The position numbers and the translations under genes are program-made. The notes under the pieces are model-generated. The model was not told the DNA's origin, ran no database searches, and was given only the letters and a program-made list of their open reading frames with translations. From JBBRYK01 sp038237665 (GTDB lineage Bacteria > Actinomycetota > Thermoleophilia > Gaiellales > Gaiellaceae), in the NCBI GenBank assembly GCA_038237665.1, contig JBBRYK010000003.1, positions 1-64,000 of the forward strand: a stretch of 64,000 bases of DNA, written 5' to 3'. Of the stretch, positions 8,505 to 16,792 are shown in pieces (the first letter of the stretch is position 1; each line of letters opens with the position of its first letter).

Positions 8505-10046
8505 TCATCCCCAGGGCGGTGGGTTGTGGACCCAGCGGCCACCGAGCATCGTTGCGACCACCTGAACGTCGGCGAGCTCCTCCGGCGGACAGGCGATCGG
8601 GTCGCGGTCGAGAACGACGAGGTCGGCCAGGTAGCCGGGGAGCAGTTTGCCTCGCCTGCGCTCCTCGCCCGTCAGCCATGCCGGCGCGACGGTCGTCGCC
8701 GCGAACGCCTCCTGCGCGGTGACCGCCTGCTCCGGACGCCACGGTGGCCGCTCGTCAAGGGTCCGTAGCACCCCCGCGCGCACTCCGGCGAGCGGGTCGA
8801 GCTCCTCGATCGGCGCGTCCGACCCGTTCGCGACCACCGCGCCCGAGTCGACGAGCGAGCGGTACGCGTAGGCCCCCGCCAGCCGACCCGGCCAGAAGCG
8901 CTCCGCCAGCTCGCGGTCGGACGGCGCGTGGCTGAACTGCACCGAAGCGGCCACGCCGATGGACGCAAAGCGGCCGACGTCCTCCGGTGCCAGCAGCTGT
9001 GCGTGCTCGATGCGATGACGGAGGCCGCGCGGCGCCCACTCCGAGCGGGTCGCCTCGAATCCGTCCAGAGCGTCGCGGTTCGCCTGGTCGCCGATCGCAT
9101 GGACTGCGACGGGCCAGCCGGCGCGCGACGCACGCCTGACGATCTCCTCGAAATCGCCCCGGCTCGTGATCTCGACCCCGGACCCGTCCAGGAGCCGGGC
9201 GGTCCCGGATCCGAGCGTCCCGTCCATGAAGACCTTCAGGTAGCCGATCCTGAGCAGGTCGTCGCCGAGCCCGGCGGGCAATCCGAGCTCCTCGAGCCCG
9301 TCGAGGTGCTCGTGCGGGAGCGATTGCCAGACGCGAACAGTCAGCGCCCCGTCCCGGGCGAGCTCCCGCCAGAGTCGCGGCGCCCCGAGCCAGCCGTCCT
9401 TGTCGTGCACGGCCGTGACGCCGCGCGCACTCACGATCCGCACCCCAACCCGCATGGCCTCGACGTACTCGTCGTCCGGCGTCTCGACGTACCGGTCGCG
9501 GAACTGCCAGGCCGACTTCTCGCGTAGGACTCCGGTCGGTTCGCCCGCTCCGTCCACCTCGACGACGCCGCCGGACACACGCAGGTCTCCGTCGGCTTTC
9601 GCCAGGGCCGCCGAGTTCACCCACAACGAGTGGTAGTCCTTGGCGAGCAGCGCCGCAGGACGATCGCCCGTGACCGCGTCGAGCGCCTCCTTCGTCGGCT
9701 CGACCGAGGGCGACCAGTCCCCGCTCCGCCAGCCCAGCCCGCGCAGCCACCGGCCTGCCGGCAACCGGGCGGCGGCCTCTGACACCCTCGCGAGCGCTTC
9801 CTCGAGGTTGCTCGAGCCCTCGAGCCTCACCTGGCGCTGCGCGATCGCCCAGGTTGGGAAGTGGACGTGCGAATCCGTGAAACCCGGAAGCACCGCTCGG
9901 CCGCCGAGGTCGACCCGCTCCGGGCTCGGCAGCGCCGTCTCGTGCGTCCCGACCCCGCCCGCCACCCGATCGCCCGCGATCGCGAGACCTCGGGCCGTTG
10001 GCAGTGAGGGATCCATCGTCCGGATGACGCCGTTCTCGAGGATCAC
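8505..10046 (-). CDS. YtcJ-like metal-dependent amidohydrolase
   Basis: A 513-aa enzyme of the amidohydrolase superfamily (Amidohydro_3, YtcJ-like). The N-terminal beta domain leads into the metal motif GFTDSHVHF (His60, His62); later come HDKDGW, the histidines of AVHAIGDQANR and RHRIEHAQL, and the conserved aspartate in ANGSDAPIEELDP. Substrates in this family are varied and often unknown. The GTG start at 10046 has a TAGGGT box 8 nt upstream (10055-10060, minus strand). It is divergent from the DUF1326 operon and shares a 58-bp intergenic region with it. Confidence 0.87.
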   Translation of the reverse strand: MILENGVIRTMDPSLPTARGLAIAGDRVAGGVGTHETALPSPERVDLGGRAVLPGFTDSHVHFPTWAIAQRQVRLEGSSNLEEALARVSEAAARLPAGRWLRGLGWRSGDWSPSVEPTKEALDAVTGDRPAALLAKDYHSLWVNSAALAKADGDLRVSGGVVEVDGAGEPTGVLREKSAWQFRDRYVETPDDEYVEAMRVGVRIVSARGVTAVHDKDGWLGAPRLWRELARDGALTVRVWQSLPHEHLDGLEELGLPAGLGDDLLRIGYLKVFMDGTLGSGTARLLDGSGVEITSRGDFEEIVRRASRAGWPVAVHAIGDQANRDALDGFEATRSEWAPRGLRHRIEHAQLLAPEDVGRFASIGVAASVQFSHAPSDRELAERFWPGRLAGAYAYRSLVDSGAVVANGSDAPIEELDPLAGVRAGVLRTLDERPPWRPEQAVTAQEAFAATTVAPAWLTGEERRRGKLLPGYLADLVVLDRDPIACPPEELADVQVVATMLGGRWVHNPPPWG

Positions 10047-10074
10047 TTGACTCGACCCTATCGCCTGTCATGAT
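10047..10074 (+). promoter_or_regulatory. Candidate promoter of the DUF1326 operon
   Basis: TTGACT (10047-10052) and CATGAT (10069-10074) are separated by 16 bp, close to the sigma-70 consensus. Transcription would start about 25 nt before the ATG at 10105, which has the ribosome site GAGAGGAGGG. The TAGGGT box for the divergent amidohydrolase lies in the spacer. Confidence 0.5.
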
Positions 10075-10104
10075 CCGCTCCGCACCCGTCGAGAGGAGGG
10101 CACG

Positions 10105-10707
10105 ATGGCCTGGCAGATAGAGGGAACCTACTTCGAAGCCTGTAACTGCAACGTCGTGTGTCCCTGCGGCGGCAGCAGCTTCCTGCTTCCCGGCGACAAC
10201 GAACGCTGTCTCGTCGCTCTCGCGTTCAACGTCGAGTCGGGCGAGATCGAGGGTGTCGACGTCGGAGGGCTCAGCCTGATCCTCGTCGGCGATGCGCCCG
10301 GGCGCATGATCGACGGCAACTGGCGGGTTGGGGTGATCATGGACGAGCGCGCGACGCAGGAGCAGGCCGAGGCCCTCGGCGCGGTGTTCTCGGGCCAGAA
10401 GGGCGGCCCGATGGAGACTCTTGCGCCGCTGATCGGAGAACAGCTGGGGATGGAGACGGCCGCAATCGACTACTCCAACGGCGGTACCACGCACCGGGTG
10501 AAGGCAGGCGACTTCGTCGACATGGTGGTCGAGGACATCGTGCCGGAGGGGATGAGCGAGCCGACCAGGCTCGTCGGCGTCGCCCATCCGGCCAATACCA
10601 CGCTCACCGTCGCACGCGCGACGAGCTCGCACGTGACCGCGTTCGGGCTCGACTTCGACAATACGAACAAGAACGGCCACTTCGCGCCGTTCTCGTGGGC
10701 GGGCTAG
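10105..10707 (+). CDS. DUF1326 domain protein (first of a tandem pair)
   Basis: A 200-aa protein of the DUF1326 family, for which no biochemical role is established. The N-terminus has the family's cysteine cluster (EACNCNVVCPCGG), which suggests metal or disulfide chemistry. The rest is predicted beta-rich, with a conserved glycine-rich segment SGQKGGPMETLAPLIG. Start ATG follows a strong ribosome site (GAGAGGAGGG). A paralogue follows 10 nt downstream and then a VOC protein, so the three form an operon. Confidence 0.85.
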   Translation: MAWQIEGTYFEACNCNVVCPCGGSSFLLPGDNERCLVALAFNVESGEIEGVDVGGLSLILVGDAPGRMIDGNWRVGVIMDERATQEQAEALGAVFSGQKGGPMETLAPLIGEQLGMETAAIDYSNGGTTHRVKAGDFVDMVVEDIVPEGMSEPTRLVGVAHPANTTLTVARATSSHVTAFGLDFDNTNKNGHFAPFSWAG

Positions 10708-10717
10708 AAAGGGAGAT

Positions 10718-11380
10718 ATGGCGACTGACTGGTACATCGAGGGCCCCTGGTACAAGAACTGCAACTGCGATCCGGGCTGTCCGTGCGACTTCAACCAGTA
10801 CCCGACCCACGACCACTGCGAAGGCATGGTGGCGATGCGGATCGACAAGGGCCATTTCGGCGACGTGGACCTGGCCGGGCTGTGCTTCGCAGGCGTGGTG
10901 CGGTGGCCCGGGGCGATGCACGAGGGCAACGGCACCGTCATGCCCGTCGTCGACGAAAAGGCGGACGCGCAGCAGCGAGAGGCGATCCTGCGGATCATGA
11001 GCGGGCAGGAGGGGGACACGCTCTTCGAGATCGTCGCCTTCGTCTGCCCGAATGTCGCCGAGCCGGTCTTCGCGCCGTTCGAGTTCGAATTCGATCTCGA
11101 GTCTCGAACCGGCCGTGTACGGGCGGGCGACGTCCTCGAGACCGAGACCGACACGCTCCGCGGCATCGACCCGCCCGACCCCTACCGTGTTCTCGTCAGG
11201 ATTCCGGGTGGATTCGAGTACACGAACGAGGCCGAGGAGGCCGAGACCGCCGTCGCCAAGCGCATCGTCACGCGCGGCTCGGTCGCGCTCGACCTGACGG
11301 ATTCGCACAGCTCGATGTGTTACGTCCGGCACGGGAACGCCTACCAGACGGCCGCACACCCGACGGTCGTTTCGGCTTGA
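10718..11380 (+). CDS. DUF1326 domain protein (second of a tandem pair)
   Basis: A 220-aa paralogue of the preceding gene. It keeps the cysteine cluster (KNCNCDPGCPCDFNQ) and a parallel SGQEGD segment, followed by a longer acidic C-terminal half. The ribosome site is AAAGGGAGAT just before ATG 10718. Two diverged copies side by side suggest either a heteromeric complex or duplication with specialisation. Its TGA overlaps the TTG start of the VOC gene. Function unknown. Confidence 0.85.
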   Translation: MATDWYIEGPWYKNCNCDPGCPCDFNQYPTHDHCEGMVAMRIDKGHFGDVDLAGLCFAGVVRWPGAMHEGNGTVMPVVDEKADAQQREAILRIMSGQEGDTLFEIVAFVCPNVAEPVFAPFEFEFDLESRTGRVRAGDVLETETDTLRGIDPPDPYRVLVRIPGGFEYTNEAEEAETAVAKRIVTRGSVALDLTDSHSSMCYVRHGNAYQTAAHPTVVSA

Positions 11381-11757
11381 GTCAGCCGCGCCCGGCGTTC
11401 CTCGACCACATAACGCTCTCCGTCCGCGACGTGGAGGCGAGCCGGCGCTTCTACCGAGGCGCACTCGGCCCCTGGAACAGCCGTGAGGTCGAGCTCGACG
11501 GTGAGTTCGCCTACGGGCCGAAGGGGAGCGAGGACCTCGTCATCGCGTCGGGAAGGCCGGCAACGCCCGTCCACGTGGCGTTCGCCGCACCGGACCGAGA
11601 GACCGTGAACGCGTTCCACGAGGCTGCCCTGGCCGCCGGCGGCCGCGGCAACGGGGCGCCGGGCCCCCGCCCGCAGTACCACGCGGGCTACTACGCCGCC
11701 TATGTGCTCGACCCCGACGGCAACAACGTCGAGGCCGTCTTCCACGGAGCCCGTTAG
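11377..11757 (+). CDS. VOC superfamily (glyoxalase/dioxygenase-like) protein
   Basis: A 126-aa single-module vicinal-oxygen-chelate protein. It starts FLDHITLSVRDVEASRRFY, with the metal-ligand histidine in the first strand, and ends with YVLDPDGNNVEAVFHG, where Glu is the usual last ligand. Members include glyoxalases, fosfomycin-resistance enzymes and extradiol dioxygenases; specificity is not readable. The start is TTG 11377, overlapping the stop of the second DUF1326 gene (TTGA). It ends 1 nt from the convergent mscL stop. Confidence 0.85.
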   Translation: MSQPRPAFLDHITLSVRDVEASRRFYRGALGPWNSREVELDGEFAYGPKGSEDLVIASGRPATPVHVAFAAPDRETVNAFHEAALAAGGRGNGAPGPRPQYHAGYYAAYVLDPDGNNVEAVFHGAR

Positions 11758-11758
11758 A

Positions 11759-12163
11759 TCAGGCGGCGGCCACCTCCGTGGTGCAGAACGCGCAGCGGCG
11801 GGCAGCGACCGGAATATCGCTCAAGCATTCCGGGCACGAGCGCGTCGGCACGTCGACCGGAGGCTCCGCCCGCCGTCGGGCCATCAGTCTGTTGACCGGT
11901 TTGACAACGAGGTAGAAGACGACGGCTGCGATTGCCGCGAATGCGATCAGCGCATTGATGAATTGCCCGTAGAGGAAGTGGCTCTTGTTGATCGTGAAGC
12001 TCAGGCCGGAGAAATCCGGCTTGCCCCCGATCGCTGCGATTAGCGGCGTCACCAGGTCGGAGACGAGCGCGGCCACCACCGCGCCGAACGCCAGGCCGAT
12101 CACGATGCCGACCGCCATGTCGACCAGGTTTCCGCGCAAAAGGAACTCCTTGAAGTCCTTCAT
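11759..12163 (-). CDS. mscL: Large-conductance mechanosensitive channel MscL with C-terminal zinc ribbon
   Basis: A 134-aa osmotic-shock channel protein. The N-terminal amphipathic helix and first membrane helix (FLLRGNLVDMAVGIVIGLAF) are classical, TM2 is near 72-90, and a basic linker follows. Instead of the usual coiled tail the protein ends in a CPEC-x10-CAFC zinc ribbon (CPECLSDIP ... RRCAFC). It would open under high membrane tension to release solutes. The ATG at 12163 has AGGAGG at 7 nt. It is monocistronic and convergent with the VOC gene. Confidence 0.95.
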   Translation of the reverse strand: MKDFKEFLLRGNLVDMAVGIVIGLAFGAVVAALVSDLVTPLIAAIGGKPDFSGLSFTINKSHFLYGQFINALIAFAAIAAVVFYLVVKPVNRLMARRRAEPPVDVPTRSCPECLSDIPVAARRCAFCTTEVAAA

Positions 12164-12204
12164 CTCTGCCCTCCTGAAGCCGGGGAACGGTGTGCATGGC
12201 GGAC

Positions 12205-12210
12205 TAAACT
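12205..12210 (+). promoter_or_regulatory. -10 box (TAAACT) of the acyl-CoA dehydrogenase gene
   Basis: TAAACT ends 6 nt before the GTG start at 12217, and no ribosome site is present, which is the leaderless arrangement seen repeatedly in this window. Confidence 0.45.
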
Positions 12211-12216
12211 TCGTGT

Positions 12217-13398
12217 GTGGCCTGGGATCAACTGACCGACGAGCAGCGCGAGATCCGCGACCTCGTCCGGACGCTCGCCCGTGAGCGCATCGCGCCGCGC
12301 GCGGCCGAGATCGACGAGTCGCACGAGTTCCCCTGGGACGTCGTCGAGCTCTACCGCGAGCACGGGATTTTCGGCCTGCTCTTCGACAAGCGCTACGGCG
12401 GAACCGCAACGGGCACCCTCCTCGCGCTGATCGCGATCGAGGAGGTCTCGAAGGTGTGCGCGACGAGCGGGCTGATCCTGGCCGTCCAGGAGCTCGGCTC
12501 GCTCGGCCTCAAGCTTGCCGGCACCGACGAGCAAAAGGCTCGGTACCTCCCGCTGCTCGCGTCGGGCGAGTGGCTCGGCGCGTACGCGCTCACGGAGGCC
12601 GGCTCGGGCTCCGACTCGGCGGCGATGCGGACGACGGCGCGCCGCGAAGGGGACGAATACGTCCTCGACGGCTCCAAGCGCTTCATCACCAACGCCTCCG
12701 TCGCGAACCTCTACACCGTCTTCGCCAAGACCGACCCGAAGGGCGGGCACGCGGGCATCTCGGCCTTCGTCGTCGAGAAGGACGCCCCCGGGTTCGCCGT
12801 GGCTCGGCTCGAGCCGAAGATGGGCATTTCGGGCTCGACCACCGGCGAGCTGACGTTCACGAGCTGCCGCGTCCCGGCCGGGAACCTGCTCGGCGAGGAG
12901 GGCGAGGGCTTCAAGATCGCGATGAAGATCCTCGACCGGTCTCGCCCCGGCGTCGCCGCTCAGGGGCTCGGGATCGCACAGGGCGCGACCGACTACGCGC
13001 TCGAGTACGCGAAGACGCGCGAGACGATGGGCAAGCCGATCGCGGAGCACCAGCTGATCGCCGCCAAGCTCGCCGACATGGAGACTCGTTGCGAGGCGGC
13101 CCGCGGGCTCCTCTACCGCTTCGGGCAGATGGTCGACACGGGCGCGCCGGAGGCAGAGCTGACGAAGGCCTCGGCGATGGCGAAGGTCTACTGCACCGAC
13201 GCGGCCATGGACGTCGCGACCGACGCCGTCCAGGTCCTCGGCGGCTACGGCTACATCAAGGAGTACCCGGTCGAGCGCATGATGCGCGACGCGAAGATCA
13301 CGCAGATCTACGAGGGCACGAACGAGATCCAGCGGCTCGTGATCGCCCGCGAGATGCTGAAGGAAACTCGCGCGTTTCTGCTCGCGAGCGTTGCCTGA
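12217..13398 (+). CDS. Acyl-CoA dehydrogenase
   Basis: A 393-aa FAD flavoenzyme with the three-part acyl-CoA dehydrogenase fold. The N-terminal helical domain starts DQLTDEQREIRDLVR, the middle domain has GAYALTEAGSGSDSAAM, and the C-terminal domain ends with IYEGTNEIQRLVIAREML, which contains the usual catalytic-Glu region. It would introduce the alpha-beta double bond in acyl-CoA or branched-chain acyl-CoA. No ETF genes are next to it, and chain preference cannot be read. The GTG start at 12217 has TAAACT 6 nt upstream. Confidence 0.92.
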   Translation: MAWDQLTDEQREIRDLVRTLARERIAPRAAEIDESHEFPWDVVELYREHGIFGLLFDKRYGGTATGTLLALIAIEEVSKVCATSGLILAVQELGSLGLKLAGTDEQKARYLPLLASGEWLGAYALTEAGSGSDSAAMRTTARREGDEYVLDGSKRFITNASVANLYTVFAKTDPKGGHAGISAFVVEKDAPGFAVARLEPKMGISGSTTGELTFTSCRVPAGNLLGEEGEGFKIAMKILDRSRPGVAAQGLGIAQGATDYALEYAKTRETMGKPIAEHQLIAAKLADMETRCEAARGLLYRFGQMVDTGAPEAELTKASAMAKVYCTDAAMDVATDAVQVLGGYGYIKEYPVERMMRDAKITQIYEGTNEIQRLVIAREMLKETRAFLLASVA

Positions 13399-13440
13399 CG
13401 GGCGCGCCCCAGGCCTGAAGTTCGGGCAGTCGGCTCTCGA

Positions 13441-13755
13441 TTACGAGTTCGGGGAAGTTGCGCACTCGTCGAAGGTCGGAACTTCCTCGAGCGCCTTCGC
13501 GCGGTGCTCCCTCGCGTCCGGAGGCTCTTCGAACGCGTGGAGGTAGTCGAGGATCTCGTCCTCGCCGGAAAGGGGCTCGCGTTCGTCGGACGCGACCAGG
13601 ACGGGGATCTCCTTCGTTCCAGCCACGCGCTCGAGCTCGTCCCGTTTGTCCGGATCGGCCGGCACCTGCCTCGCCGTGAAGTCGAGCCCGAGCTCGGTCA
13701 GCCGCTGCCGTACCTTGTGGGAGTGGGGGCACCATTCCGCCTGATAGAGCTCCAT
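13441..13755 (-). CDS. Glutaredoxin/GST-N-like thiol protein
   Basis: A 104-aa thioredoxin-fold protein that starts MELYQAEWCPHSHKVRQRL. The motif is CPHS, a single-cysteine variant of the CPYC of glutaredoxins. The cis-Pro loop KEIPVLV and a GEDEILDYL helix follow, so the fold is complete. It could bind or reduce glutathione-like or other low-molecular-weight thiols. The start ATG 13755 has GAGGGAG at 6 nt; a longer frame upstream is antisense to the divergent oxidoreductase. Confidence 0.82.
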   Translation of the reverse strand: MELYQAEWCPHSHKVRQRLTELGLDFTARQVPADPDKRDELERVAGTKEIPVLVASDEREPLSGEDEILDYLHAFEEPPDAREHRAKALEEVPTFDECATSPNS

Positions 13756-13784
13756 ACACTCCCTCTTGTTCGAGAGGCGTCGAC

Positions 13785-15206
13785 GTGAAACGCGCCGTCG
13801 TGATCGGCTCTGGCCCAAACGGCCTTGCAGCGGCGATCACGCTCGCGCGCCAAGGGGTCGCGGTTGAGGTCTACGAGGCGGCGGAGACGCTCGGCGGCGG
13901 CCTACGCTCGGCCGAGCTCACGCTGCCCGGCTTCCTCCACGATGTCTGCTCGGCGATCCACCCGCTCGCGCAGGCCTCTCCGCTCTTCCGCGCGCTCGAC
14001 CTCGACGTCGAATGGATCCATCCTCGAGCGCCCGCCGCGCATCCTCTGGACGACGGCGACGTCGTGCTCCTCGAGCGTGGGATGGAGGAGACGGCCGCGG
14101 GGCTCGGGTCCGACCGGGACGCCTACCTCGCGCTCGTGCGGCCGCTGGTCGAGTCGTGGGACGAGCTCGAAGGGGCCTTGCTCGGGCCGTACCCGGTGTC
14201 GGCAGGGCGGGGATTCGCCCTCCTCCGGCGGCTCGGCGCGCTCGGAGCGCTGGGTTCCTTGCGTTCAGCGTTGGCGTCTGCCCGCTCGCTGGCCGAGTCG
14301 AGCTTCGGCGAGGCGCGTACGAGGGCCTGGTTCGCTGGACACTGCGCGCATTCGATCCTTCCGCTCGAGCGACGGCCGAGCGCCGGCTTCGGGATCGCGC
14401 TCACCGTCCTCGGCCACGTCGTCGGCTGGGGGCTTCCGCGGGGTGGCTCGCAGCGCCTCGCCGACGCTCTCGCGGAGAAGCTCGTCGAGTTCGGCGGCGA
14501 GATCCATCTCGGTACTCCTCTGGACGAGCTCCCTCGCGCCGACGCCGTGCTGGCCGACACCTCGCCCCGGGAGCTCCTTCGCCTGGCGAGAGGACGATTT
14601 CCCGCTCGCTACGAGCGCGCACTCCTGCGCTACCGCCACGGGCCCGGGGCCTTCAAGCTCGACTGGGCGCTCGACGGGCCTATCCCGTGGGCCGCCGGCG
14701 GCTGTCGCCGGGCGGCGACCGTTCACCTCGGCGGATCGCTCGACGAGATCGCTCGGTCCGAATGGGCGGCCTGGAGTGGAGCCCGCAACGAGCGGCCGTT
14801 CGTGCTGCTCGCGCAGCCGACGCTCCATGACCCCTCACGGGCGCCGGCTGGGAAGCACACGGCGTGGGCCTACTGCCACGTGCCGAACGGCTCGGCAGTC
14901 GACATGACCGAGGCGATCGAGACCCAGGTCGAGCGTTTTGCCCCCGGGTTTCGCCGGCTGATCCTCGCCCGCTCGGCGCTCGGCCCGGCCGAGCTGGAGG
15001 CGCGGAACCGGAACCTGGTCGGAGGCGACCTGAGCGGTGGTGTGATGGACCTCGGCCAGCTGCTCTTCCGTCCCGCCCGCCGCCTCGTGCCCTACCGAAC
15101 TCCTCTTCGGGGCGTCTATGTCTGCTCGGCCTCGACACCGCCGGGCGGGGGCGTGCACGGCCTGTGTGGCTACTCGGCCGCCAGGGTTGCCCTGGCCGAC
15201 CTCTAG
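13785..15206 (+). CDS. FAD-dependent oxidoreductase, phytoene-dehydrogenase-like
   Basis: A 473-aa flavoprotein with a Rossmann dinucleotide motif at the very N-terminus (VIGSGPNGLAAAITLARQG) and the second FAD motif GGGLRSAEL. The C-terminal signature (YVCSASTPPGGGVHGLCGY) is typical of the CrtI/NAD(P)-FAD oxidoreductase group often called phytoene dehydrogenase-related. No carotenoid genes are nearby, so the substrate is unknown. The GTG start follows GAGAGG. Its end overlaps the convergent HhH-GPD gene by 4 nt. Confidence 0.88.
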   Translation: MKRAVVIGSGPNGLAAAITLARQGVAVEVYEAAETLGGGLRSAELTLPGFLHDVCSAIHPLAQASPLFRALDLDVEWIHPRAPAAHPLDDGDVVLLERGMEETAAGLGSDRDAYLALVRPLVESWDELEGALLGPYPVSAGRGFALLRRLGALGALGSLRSALASARSLAESSFGEARTRAWFAGHCAHSILPLERRPSAGFGIALTVLGHVVGWGLPRGGSQRLADALAEKLVEFGGEIHLGTPLDELPRADAVLADTSPRELLRLARGRFPARYERALLRYRHGPGAFKLDWALDGPIPWAAGGCRRAATVHLGGSLDEIARSEWAAWSGARNERPFVLLAQPTLHDPSRAPAGKHTAWAYCHVPNGSAVDMTEAIETQVERFAPGFRRLILARSALGPAELEARNRNLVGGDLSGGVMDLGQLLFRPARRLVPYRTPLRGVYVCSASTPPGGGVHGLCGYSAARVALADL

Positions 15207-15775
15207 TCGGTGCGCTGCGCGCGCTGCGACGCCTTGTAGGCGCGCTTCTTGGCCTGATACTCCTCGAGCGCCTGCGGTGAATCGACGTCCCCGAGCGTAG
15301 GGTGGTTCGGTACGAGCTCCTGGGCGGCAGGAACGCCGAAGCGTTTCCCGAGCACGGCGCCGAGAGCCTTCACCTTCATCGGTCCGAAGCCGGGTAGTGC
15401 GGTAATCCGGCGCTTGAGCTCCGCCCCGTCCGAGGCCTCCTCCCAGAGACGGGCTGCATCGCCGCCGTACTCCTCGTCGACGAGCGTTGCCAGCGCTTGC
15501 GTCCGCTCGGCCATCGAGCCGGGGAAGCGGTGCAGCGCAGGCTTCGCGCGGAAGGCAGCCTCCAGGTCGGCTGGATCCAGGCGCGCGATCCGCCCCGCCT
15601 CGAGTGTCCCGATTCGCTGCTGCAGCTTGAGAGGCGCAGAGAACGCCCATTGCACCGGCACCTGCTGATCGAGCGCGAAGCCGATCAGGAGCGCGAGTGG
15701 CTCTTCGGCGAGCAGGCGGTCGGCCTCCGGATCGCCGGTGAAGTGGAGCGCGTCGGGTCTTGTCTGGGTTGCCAC
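15203..15775 (-). CDS. HhH-GPD family DNA glycosylase-like protein
   Basis: A 190-aa protein matching the uncharacterised actinobacterial HhH-GPD family. The helix-hairpin-helix region ITALPGFGPMKVKALGAVL is near 125-143; GFALDQQVPVQWAF is in the N-terminal half. By fold it should act on damaged bases, but no catalytic lysine or iron-sulfur cluster is evident, so catalysis is unproven. The start GTG 15775 is preceded by TAGAAT at 6 nt. The secreted-protein gene lies 9 nt upstream on the same strand. Confidence 0.8.
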   Translation of the reverse strand: MATQTRPDALHFTGDPEADRLLAEEPLALLIGFALDQQVPVQWAFSAPLKLQQRIGTLEAGRIARLDPADLEAAFRAKPALHRFPGSMAERTQALATLVDEEYGGDAARLWEEASDGAELKRRITALPGFGPMKVKALGAVLGKRFGVPAAQELVPNHPTLGDVDSPQALEEYQAKKRAYKASQRAQRTD

Positions 15776-15781
15776 GGGCCG

Positions 15782-15787
15782 ATTCTA
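15782..15787 (-). promoter_or_regulatory. -10 box (TAGAAT) of the HhH-GPD gene
   Basis: TAGAAT on the minus strand ends 6 nt before GTG 15775 and overlaps the last codon and stop of the upstream gene, so the HhH-GPD gene can be expressed on its own. Confidence 0.45.
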
Positions 15788-16726
15788 CGCCCGAGGCCGC
15801 AGCCGGGACGTGTCGACGACCTCGAAGTCGGAGCCCTTGACGCGTCCGACCTGGTGCAGGTCAACGTTCGACCACCCGGGGTTCGGGGCGCCGGTGATTT
15901 GCCAGCTCGAGCCGTTGTCGGCGACGAGCATCCCGTAGCGCTTGAGCGCCTCCAGCACGATCCGCGCCTGCTTCGGGAATCCGCGGGTGTCGAAGCTCGC
16001 CTTCAGTCGGACGCGGAGTCCCATGGGCGGAAGGCTCGGGTCGGTCAGGTCCGATGCGTAATGCCGCGCCGGGTACACGTACGCGCGGCGTGACCGGTCG
16101 ACCGTGAAGCGCAGCGCATGGTCGATCCGACCGCGCGCGACCTCGTCGTAGCGCGCGAGGCCGGGAAGGATCGGCAGCCCGGCGGCGTCGGCCGACGTCC
16201 AGCCGGCAGGCCGCACCCGGTTCGAGCTCAGGTTCCAGATCGCGCCCGAGCCCGCACGCCAACCGGAGCCCGTCGGAAAGAGCGCATACAGCTCGTAGAG
16301 CTTGCAGGCGTCGCGGTCGACGATCAGCGCGTGCCGGTCGCCGTCGGCCGTCCGCCCGCCCTCGATCGCCACGTTGGCGGGGATCGGATACGGACCGCGG
16401 TCGCTCTCGTCGGCGTGTTCGAAGCGGAGCCGGTACTTCGGAGTCGACCGCCCGTGGACGACGGTGATCGGGATCCCGATCGGGCGGCCCTCCCAGAGGC
16501 CCGAGCCGAAGTCCGCATGGAGCCCGGTATCGAGCCCGATCGACGCGATGACGGCCGCCGAGTTGGGCGCGACGGGCAGCCGGTCGACGCGCTGGTTCCA
16601 GGGGTTGTCGGCAGGGAAAACGGTGCAGCCCGGCGCCCCGGGGACCTCGACACCGTGTGACGCGGCAGTCGCAGAGAGCACGACGCCGAGGGCGAGAGCG
16701 AGCAAACGGACCACTCTCATCGGCAT
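15785..16726 (-). CDS. Secreted protein of unknown function
   Basis: A 313-aa protein with a clear Sec signal peptide (MRVVRLLALALGVVLSATA, cleavage near ASHG). The mature part starts with CTVFPADNPWNQRVD and contains paired segments such as GLWEGRPIGIPITVV, YPIPANVAIEGG and DRDACKLYELY. Such DNPWNQ proteins are met in Actinobacteria as large secreted proteins of unknown role. Starts at 16726 (MPMRVV) and 16720 (MRVV) are equally good. It is divergent from the large regulator gene. Confidence 0.75.
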   Translation of the reverse strand: MPMRVVRLLALALGVVLSATAASHGVEVPGAPGCTVFPADNPWNQRVDRLPVAPNSAAVIASIGLDTGLHADFGSGLWEGRPIGIPITVVHGRSTPKYRLRFEHADESDRGPYPIPANVAIEGGRTADGDRHALIVDRDACKLYELYALFPTGSGWRAGSGAIWNLSSNRVRPAGWTSADAAGLPILPGLARYDEVARGRIDHALRFTVDRSRRAYVYPARHYASDLTDPSLPPMGLRVRLKASFDTRGFPKQARIVLEALKRYGMLVADNGSSWQITGAPNPGWSNVDLHQVGRVKGSDFEVVDTSRLRPRA

Positions 16727-16779
16727 GGAGTGTTGCAGCGGCCGGGTTTCGCTCGCCTGGACACGCAAAACGAGGGTCG

Positions 16780-16785
16780 TACACT
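16780..16785 (+). promoter_or_regulatory. -10 box (TACACT) of the cyclase/AAA regulator gene
   Basis: TACACT ends 7 nt before ATG 16793, the leaderless-type spacing. The intervening GGGGG could also act as a weak ribosome site. Confidence 0.45.
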
Positions 16786-16792
16786 GGGGGAC

